A stretch of 6,282 bases of DNA from JBHIAG01 sp046758465 (GTDB taxonomy: Bacteria > Acidobacteriota > Terriglobia > Acidiferrales > 2-02-FULL-67-57), in the NCBI GenBank assembly GCA_046758465.1, contig JBHIAG010000102.1:1-6282 (forward strand), written 5' to 3'. Under the pieces are notes generated by a model, which had not been told where the DNA came from, did not search any database, and saw only the letters and a list, made by a program, of their open reading frames with translations. Shown here piece by piece: positions 1 through 4,189 of this stretch; position 1 is the stretch's first letter, and each line of letters begins with the position of its first letter. Position numbers and translations under genes: made by a program.

Positions 1-73
1 GCGGCAGGGGACAAGCCCCTGCCCTACCTGGGGTTTGCGATCAACATCACACCGGCGAGACGCCGGTGCCACC
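1..73 (-). repeat. REP-like palindromic repeat cluster, copy 1 (cut by window edge)
   Basis: Two GC-rich hairpins lie just past the 3' end of the hydrolase gene. The first (3-23) pairs GGCAGGGG with CCCCTGCC around the loop ACAAG and is followed by CTACC (24-28). The second (50-68) pairs CACCGGCG with CGCCGGTG around AGA and is followed by CCACC (69-73). Read on the minus strand, each hairpin starts with a GGTAG or GGTGG head, which is why it is assigned to that strand. The same two hairpins, in the same order and with the same 47-nt offset, recur at 3945-4015. A third hairpin may precede this copy outside the window. The final CCACC ends 13 nt from the hydrolase stop codon, so the cluster could act as a 3' transcript-end structure. 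Confidence 0.75.
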
Positions 74-86
74 ACATGGGGAAGGG

Positions 87-1007
87 TTAGTAAACGTCGA
101 GGTCTTTTCCGATGACCACTTTGCCGTCGTAGATTTCCCTGATTTCGTTCAACAACTGTTCTTCGGTCGAACCCCAAAGCAAATAGTGGTAGAGGATGAG
201 CAGGCCGGGGCGGGCTTCGGCGGCGATGCGGGCCAGGTCGCGCGCGGCGGTGTGGAAGCTGGCGTGGTAGCGTTGCCAGGCGGGCGAGCGCTTCGCAAAG
301 CCGGCCTGGGAATAGACCTCGTGGAGCAGCACGTCGCATCCGCGGGCATGCTCGACGAGATTCGGGGATGCCGTGGTGTCGCCGGAGATGACGATGGTGC
401 GGTCCGGGGTTTCAAAGCGAAAGCCGAAGGCGTGCTTCCAGGAGCCGTGGGGCACGCGAAAAGCCTTCACCGTGACGTTCTCATCCTGGTAGATGACACC
501 GGGTTCGATTTCCTGCACGTTCACCTTGTAGCCCTCAGGGTTGGCGGGTTCCAAGCCGTGGATGCGGATGTCAATGTCCTGCTCATAGGCTTGCAAGATG
601 TGCGCGGTCATCGCTTTGATTCCGGGAGGGCCGTAGACTTGGAGCGGTTCAGCTCGCCCCAATACCCAGGGGGTAAAAATCAGGTCGGGATAGCCGACGG
701 TGTGGTCGGAGTGCAAATGCGTGAGAAACGCACGCTTCAGGGTGGAGACCTTGATGCCGGCGGCGGCCGCGCGACGCACTACCCCGGGGCCGAAGTCAAT
801 CAGATAGGGAACGCCATTGACTACAATCGCGGTGGCGGGGCCGGAACGGTTCGGGTCGGCGTTGGGGGTTCCGGTGCCGAGCAGCACAATTTGCGTTTTG
901 CTCTTCGCCTTGCCCTGAGCGTACAGCTCCACGCTCACGGCGGAAAGACACGCCAGCAGCCACAGAAATGTGAGGAGTAGACTTGGATGAGCTTGCCGTT
1001 TTATCAT
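87..1007 (-). CDS. exported RNase Z-like metallo-beta-lactamase-fold hydrolase
   Basis: This is a predicted zinc-dependent hydrolase of the metallo-beta-lactamase fold, in the RNase Z / arylsulfatase-like branch. With residues numbered from the GTG at 1010, it shows the early strand motif LLGTGTPNADP (43-53), the metal motif HLHSDH (98-103), VPH (H188), the metal-bridging aspartate in SGDT (D211), HE (230-231), a FHT motif (252-254) and a late LYHY histidine (H275). This is a full ligand set at about the usual family length (306-307 aa). The N-terminus is a clear export signal: basic IKRQ, then a hydrophobic run to about residue 28, with a possible signal peptidase I site after LYA (29-31). 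An LLAC at 18-21 could instead be a weak lipobox. Export makes tRNA 3' processing unlikely, and the substrate is unknown. GTG (1010) and ATG (1007) are adjacent starts. I chose ATG because AGGGAG (1020-1015) lies 7 nt from it but only 4 nt from the GTG. The gene is divergent from the deacylase gene. Confidence 0.9.
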   Translation of the reverse strand: MIKRQAHPSLLLTFLWLLACLSAVSVELYAQGKAKSKTQIVLLGTGTPNADPNRSGPATAIVVNGVPYLIDFGPGVVRRAAAAGIKVSTLKRAFLTHLHSDHTVGYPDLIFTPWVLGRAEPLQVYGPPGIKAMTAHILQAYEQDIDIRIHGLEPANPEGYKVNVQEIEPGVIYQDENVTVKAFRVPHGSWKHAFGFRFETPDRTIVISGDTTASPNLVEHARGCDVLLHEVYSQAGFAKRSPAWQRYHASFHTAARDLARIAAEARPGLLILYHYLLWGSTEEQLLNEIREIYDGKVVIGKDLDVY

Positions 1008-1014
1008 CACGGTG

Positions 1015-1020
1015 CTCCCT
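1015..1020 (-). promoter_or_regulatory. ribosome binding site of the MBL-fold hydrolase
   Basis: AGGGAG on the minus strand lies 7 nt before ATG (1007) and 4 nt before GTG (1010). The spacing favours the ATG as the start. Confidence 0.6.
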
Positions 1021-1044
1021 GCGCGCGGTGCATGTGTTTCTTGG

Positions 1045-1080
1045 AGTATTCGTTTTTCCGAGGCGCTCGGTCAATGTCAA
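1045..1080 (-). promoter_or_regulatory. candidate sigma70-type promoter for the MBL-fold hydrolase
   Basis: On the minus strand, TTGACC (1074-1069) and AATACT (1050-1045) are separated by 18 nt, matching the -35 and -10 consensus at 5/6 and 4/6 positions. A perfect TTGACA (1080-1075) lies immediately upstream, so TTGAC occurs twice in tandem. The predicted transcript would start about 30 nt before the ATG. This is a consensus match only. Confidence 0.35.
1058..1070. promoter_or_regulatory. 13-bp inverted repeat in the divergent promoter region, possible operator
   Basis: CCGAG GCG CTCGG is a perfect 5+5 inverted repeat located between the candidate -35 and -10 of the minus-strand promoter. 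Position and symmetry would suit a small operator. A chance origin is quite possible in DNA this GC-rich. Confidence 0.25.
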
Positions 1081-1085
1081 CCGAC

Positions 1086-1091
1086 TACAAT
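1086..1091 (+). promoter_or_regulatory. candidate -10 element for the deacylase operon
   Basis: TACAAT matches the TATAAT consensus at five of six positions and lies 39 nt before the deacylase ATG. I see no convincing -35 hexamer at 16-18 nt upstream, so this is weak support for a plus-strand promoter. Confidence 0.25.
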
Positions 1092-1118
1092 CCGTGCGCT
1101 GGTTCCTAACCCTAGCCT

Positions 1119-1125
1119 AAGGAGG
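1119..1125 (+). promoter_or_regulatory. strong ribosome binding site of the deacylase gene
   Basis: AAGGAGG ends 5 nt before the ATG at 1131, fixing that start. The downstream aminopeptidase gene has the same heptamer at the same spacing. Confidence 0.85.
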
Positions 1126-1130
1126 CCGTC

Positions 1131-2870
1131 ATGCGCCACCACACAAAACGCTTCCTGCCAGGGGTGCTGCTGCTGGCCCTGGTCAGTGCTGCTGCCTTAC
1201 TCCTGGCAGAGCCGGGCGAGGTGTCCGCGCCGCCCGAGGCTCCGTACGATGTGATTATCACCGGAGGTCGAGTCATCGACGGGACGGGCAATCCATGGTT
1301 TTACGGCGACGTTGCCATCCGGGGTGACCGCATTGCGCGGATCACGCCGGCCGGGTTGCTGGGCGACGCGCCTGCGCGCGAGCGCATCGATGCCCGCGGT
1401 CTGGTGGTCGCGCCCGGGTTTATTGACATCCAGAGCCATGCGCGCGGGGCGTTTCTGACCGGCGACGGGCGCGTGATCAGCAAGGTTACCCAGGGCATCA
1501 CCACGGAGATTTTGGGCGAGGGATGGACGAATGCGCCCGCCAACGAGCGGACGCTGTCCATTGCCGGCAGCGTGGATCCAGAGACCCGACGGTTGACACA
1601 GGAATTCACCGCCGCGCACGGCTTCAACAACTGGCTGGAGGCGATGCAGCGGCATGGGACCTCGGCGAACTTCGGTTCGTTTCTCGGCGCCACCACGGTA
1701 CGCATGTACGTGAAGGGGATGGCGCAGGGAGCGCCGACTGCAGACGAGCTGGAGGCGATGCGCACACTAGTCCGGCAGGCGATGGAGGATGGAGCCTTCG
1801 GCATCGCCACGGCGCTCATCTATCCACCCGGCAACTTCGCCACCACGGAAGAGCTGGTGGAGATGGCACAGGGGATGGCGCCTTACGGGGGTGTCTACAT
1901 CACCCACATGCGCTCGGAGGCGGATCAATTTCTGAAAGCGATTGACGAAGCACTGGAGATCGGCCGCAAGGGCGGTGTGCCGGTCGAGATCTACCACCTG
2001 AAGGCTGCGGGCCGGCGGAACTGGCACAAGGCCGCGCTGGCCATCGCGCGCATCAACGCCGCGCGGGCCGAGGGTCAGGACGTGGGCGCGGACATGTACC
2101 CGTATACCGCCGGTGGCACCGGGCTGACCGCCTGTTTGCCGCCCTGGGCTTCGGCTGATGGAAAACTCTTTGACAATCTGAGCGACCCGCAGATGCGCGC
2201 GCAGATTCGGGCCGAGGTCTTGAACCAGACGACGGAGTGGGAAAACCTGTGCACGCTGGCGACGCCCGAGGGTGTCCTCATCGTCGGCCTCGACAAGCCG
2301 GAAAATAAGCAGTTCAACAGCAAGCGGCTGGCGGAGATTGCGGCTTTACAGGGGAAGGAATGGCTCGATGCCGCCATCGACTTGATTCTGTCGGAGCGGC
2401 AGCGGGTGGGCACCATCTACTTCATGATGACCGAGGAGAACGTACAGCGGCAGATGCGCCAGCCCTGGATCAAATTCGGCACCGATGCCGGGGGATTCGA
2501 CCCCGAAAGCACCACTGAGCTCGTTCACCCGCGCAGCTATGGCACCTACCCGCGAATCCTGGGCAAGTACGTGCGGGAAGAGCGAGTGATGCCGCTGGAG
2601 GAAGCGATCCGGAAGATGACCTCGGCCGTCGCCAACCGGCTTTCGATCCGCGAGCGCGGTCTGCTGCGCGAAGGCATGTACGCCGATGTGGTGGTCTTCG
2701 ACGCGAACACCATCGGCGACCGCGCTAGCTTCGAGAAGCCCCACCAGCTCTCGGTCGGCATGCGCTACGTTTTCGTCAACGGCACCGCCGTCGTCCGCGA
2801 CGGCACCCACAGCGGTGCCACGCCCGGCCGCATCGTCCGTGGCCCCGGCTACAAAGGGGCAACCCGATAG
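1131..2870 (+). CDS. exported N-acyl-D-amino-acid deacylase (D-aminoacylase family amidohydrolase)
   Basis: This 579-residue amidohydrolase is predicted to hydrolyse N-acyl-D-amino acids to a D-amino acid and a carboxylate. The opening strand YDVIITGGRVIDGTGNP (39-55), APGFIDIQSH (94-103), ITHMRSE (H259), IYHLK (H289), FGTDAGG (D452), HPRSYGTYPR (466-475), the C-terminal sandwich motif ERGLLREGMYADVVVFD (508-524) and the end PGRIVRGPG (565-573) are all typical of the D-aminoacylase family. The N-terminus (RHHTKR, then a hydrophobic stretch 9-26) is a signal peptide, with possible cleavage near VSA-PP (31-35). Two ligands known from D-aminoacylase differ. The usual HxH reads Q101-S-H103, and the region that normally carries the metal-binding cysteine reads LGEGW (128-132) with no cysteine. 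The exact substrate is therefore uncertain. An N-acyl-D-glutamate or N-acyl-D-aspartate deacylase, or another amidase, cannot be excluded. The gene is probably co-transcribed with the D-aminopeptidase gene 50 nt downstream. Confidence 0.88.
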   Translation: MRHHTKRFLPGVLLLALVSAAALLLAEPGEVSAPPEAPYDVIITGGRVIDGTGNPWFYGDVAIRGDRIARITPAGLLGDAPARERIDARGLVVAPGFIDIQSHARGAFLTGDGRVISKVTQGITTEILGEGWTNAPANERTLSIAGSVDPETRRLTQEFTAAHGFNNWLEAMQRHGTSANFGSFLGATTVRMYVKGMAQGAPTADELEAMRTLVRQAMEDGAFGIATALIYPPGNFATTEELVEMAQGMAPYGGVYITHMRSEADQFLKAIDEALEIGRKGGVPVEIYHLKAAGRRNWHKAALAIARINAARAEGQDVGADMYPYTAGGTGLTACLPPWASADGKLFDNLSDPQMRAQIRAEVLNQTTEWENLCTLATPEGVLIVGLDKPENKQFNSKRLAEIAALQGKEWLDAAIDLILSERQRVGTIYFMMTEENVQRQMRQPWIKFGTDAGGFDPESTTELVHPRSYGTYPRILGKYVREERVMPLEEAIRKMTSAVANRLSIRERGLLREGMYADVVVFDANTIGDRASFEKPHQLSVGMRYVFVNGTAVVRDGTHSGATPGRIVRGPGYKGATR

Positions 2871-2908
2871 AGAACGGCGGCGACACACGGATGCGTAGTT
2901 CACGCTGC

Positions 2909-2915
2909 AAGGAGG
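2909..2915 (+). promoter_or_regulatory. ribosome binding site that decides the D-aminopeptidase start
   Basis: AAGGAGG ends 5 nt before the ATG at 2921. An in-frame ATG at 2891 has no comparable site and would add ten charged residues in front of the signal peptide, so 2921 is preferred. Confidence 0.85.
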
Positions 2916-2920
2916 CACCC

Positions 2921-3811
2921 ATGCATCGCATTCCCACTGGGCTTTTCTTTTTAGCTCTCCTCCTGGCCTCGGCCATCCCGGCTGGGGCGCAGCAGGGCTT
3001 CAAGGTCTACATCTCCGCCGACATGGAGGGCATCACCGGCCTGGTGGCTTCCAGCCAGGTGTCGACCCGCGGCCACGACTACGCCCTCGGCCGCCGGCTG
3101 ATGACCGCCGAGGTCAACGCCGCCATCGCCGCCGCCTTCGACGCCGGCGCCACCGCCGTCGTCGTCAACGACTCCCACGGCAGCCAGACCAACCTCCTCC
3201 CCGACCAGCTCGACCCCCGCGCCGTCCTCATCACCGGCTCCCCCAAGCCCTTTGGGATGATGCAGGGCATTGACGCGAGCTTCGCGGCGGTAATTTTCAT
3301 CGGCTACCACCCCCGCGCCTCCACCACCGACGGCGTCCTCGACCACACCTTCAGCGGGCAACTCAAAAGCGTGCGGCTGAACGGCCAGGCGGTGGGCGAA
3401 TACGGCCTGAATGCCGCTCTTGCCGGCCACTTCGGCGTCCCGGTCGTGTTCATCTCCGGCGACCGCGCCGTCGCCGAGCAGGCCCGCGCCTTCATCCCCG
3501 GCATCGAAGCCCTGGCCGTCAAAGAAGGCATCGGGCAAACCGCCGCCCGCACCCTCCACCCCGACGCCGCTCGCGAAAAGATTGCCACCGGCATCCGCGC
3601 TGCCCTGGCACGCCGTAACCAAATTCAGCCCGTGCAACTCGCCCGCCCCGTGACCCTCGCGCTCGAGCTCGCCCGCTCCGCCCAGGCTGACGCCGCCATG
3701 CTGGTGCCCGGAATGCAACGCGTCAGCGGCCGCGTGGTCAGCTATAGCGCGCCCGACATGGGCGTCGCCTACAAAGTCTCGCGCCTGGTCATGTACCTCG
3801 CCCGCAACTAG
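2921..3811 (+). CDS. exported M55-family D-aminopeptidase (DppA-like)
   Basis: This 296-residue zinc peptidase of family M55 is predicted to release N-terminal D-amino acids from short D-peptides. From the chosen start, residues 1-24 form a signal peptide ending AGA-QQ. The mature chain aligns from memory with Bacillus subtilis DppA along its whole length: KVYISADMEG (28-37, ligands D34 and E36), NDSH (H86), GYHPRAST (H130), DHTFSG (H142, the position of the proposed catalytic histidine), VGEYGLN (E160), FISGD (177-181) and LVPG (261-264). All five metal ligands and the catalytic histidine are present. The intracellular DppA lacks a signal peptide, so this version probably works in the periplasm. 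It lies 50 nt after the deacylase gene with a matching ribosome binding site, which indicates an operon for D-amino-acid or D-peptide breakdown. Third codon positions are strongly C-rich, especially at 3001-3240. Confidence 0.92.
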   Translation: MHRIPTGLFFLALLLASAIPAGAQQGFKVYISADMEGITGLVASSQVSTRGHDYALGRRLMTAEVNAAIAAAFDAGATAVVVNDSHGSQTNLLPDQLDPRAVLITGSPKPFGMMQGIDASFAAVIFIGYHPRASTTDGVLDHTFSGQLKSVRLNGQAVGEYGLNAALAGHFGVPVVFISGDRAVAEQARAFIPGIEALAVKEGIGQTAARTLHPDAAREKIATGIRAALARRNQIQPVQLARPVTLALELARSAQADAAMLVPGMQRVSGRVVSYSAPDMGVAYKVSRLVMYLARN

Positions 3812-3860
3812 AAACCGGCCCGGCCGCAGCGACCCTGCGATCGCGGTTTGCGGGACTCAG

Positions 3861-3899
3861 GGCGAGCCGGTCAAGCCTTGGGGCTCGCCGCATTTGTTT
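3861..3899 (+). terminator. possible terminator after the D-aminopeptidase gene
   Basis: GGCGAGCC (3861-3868) pairs with GGCTCGCC (3882-3889), giving an 8-bp GC-rich stem with a 13-nt loop. It is followed by the T-rich but interrupted GCATTTGTTT. It lies 49 nt after the stop codon. The weak T tract and large loop keep confidence modest. Confidence 0.45.
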
Positions 3900-3900
3900 G

Positions 3901-4015
3901 GGTAGAGCAAGGCCTTGCGCCTTGCCAGACGGGTGAACAGGCCCGGCAGGGGACAAGCCCCTGCCCTACCCCGGTTTGCGAGTGGGCATCACACTGGCGG
4001 GACGCCAGTGCCACC
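3901..4015. repeat. REP/BIME-like palindromic repeat cluster, copy 2 (three hairpins)
   Basis: There are three hairpins. H1 (3901-3926) has head GGTAG, then GCAAGGC / GCCTTGC around CTTGC. H2 (3945-3970) is GGCAGGGG / CCCCTGCC around ACAAG, then CTACC. H3 (3992-4015) is CACTGGCG / CGCCAGTG around GGA, then CCACC. The reverse complement of H2 aligns with H1 without gaps at 20 of 26 positions and shares the GGTAG head, so H1 and H2 are inverted copies of one module. Two stem pairs differ by compensating double changes (A-T versus G-C and C-G versus G-C). H2 is identical over 26 nt to the hairpin at 3-28, and H3 matches 50-73 with one compensated pair. The cluster lies between two convergent genes. 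Confidence 0.75.
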
Positions 4016-4189
4016 AAGGGTGCGGGCCGGGGCGCCAGGGGGGGCTAGGTCAGGGCGCGTTCTAATGCGGTGAAAAACAGATGGGCCGAGGTGGGGCGTT
4101 GGGAGGCCTCGGGGGCGAAGGGTTCGCGGGCCGGCAGCCGGGGCGCAGCGAAGTAGTTTTTTTTGCGCGACGTATCCGCCGAGTACCCG
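4016..4189. other. remaining convergent intergenic DNA without a recognised gene
   Basis: I see no supported gene here. A T8 run (4157-4164) has no clean stem directly in front of it. On the minus strand, a 6-bp stem (4112-4107 with 4091-4086, 15-nt loop) is followed after 8 nt by T5 (4077-4073), which could be a weak terminator for the quinoprotein gene. A minus-strand reading frame closing at 4045 overlaps the quinoprotein end in another frame. Its residues match nothing I recognise. Confidence 0.5.

Noticed and set aside
66..980. Long plus-strand open frame of 304 codons opposite the MBL-fold hydrolase
   Set aside because: The opposite strand encodes a protein with complete catalytic motifs and a signal peptide. 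The plus-strand product is rich in G, V and D with no recognisable motif, as expected for an antisense shadow in GC-rich DNA.
2891..2920. Upstream in-frame ATG for the D-aminopeptidase
   Set aside because: It has no ribosome binding site and would bury the signal peptide behind ten extra residues, while the ATG at 2921 has AAGGAGG at ideal spacing.
2951..3718. Minus-strand open frame of 255 codons opposite the D-aminopeptidase
   Set aside because: It is created by the C-rich third codon positions of the sense gene. Its product is Gly/Val/Ala-rich low-complexity sequence without motifs.
3901..4015. CRISPR array
   Set aside because: The repeats are few, in mixed orientation, with no regular spacer length and no cas gene nearby.
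3848..4048. Plus-strand 66-codon open frame across the palindromic repeats
   Set aside because: It runs through the hairpins of the repeat cluster. Such frames are by-products of the repeats and have no ribosome binding site or protein features.
4151..4170. T8 run at 4157-4164 as a plus-strand terminator
   Set aside because: The nearest stem is imperfect and about ten bases away from the T run, so it does not form a standard terminator.
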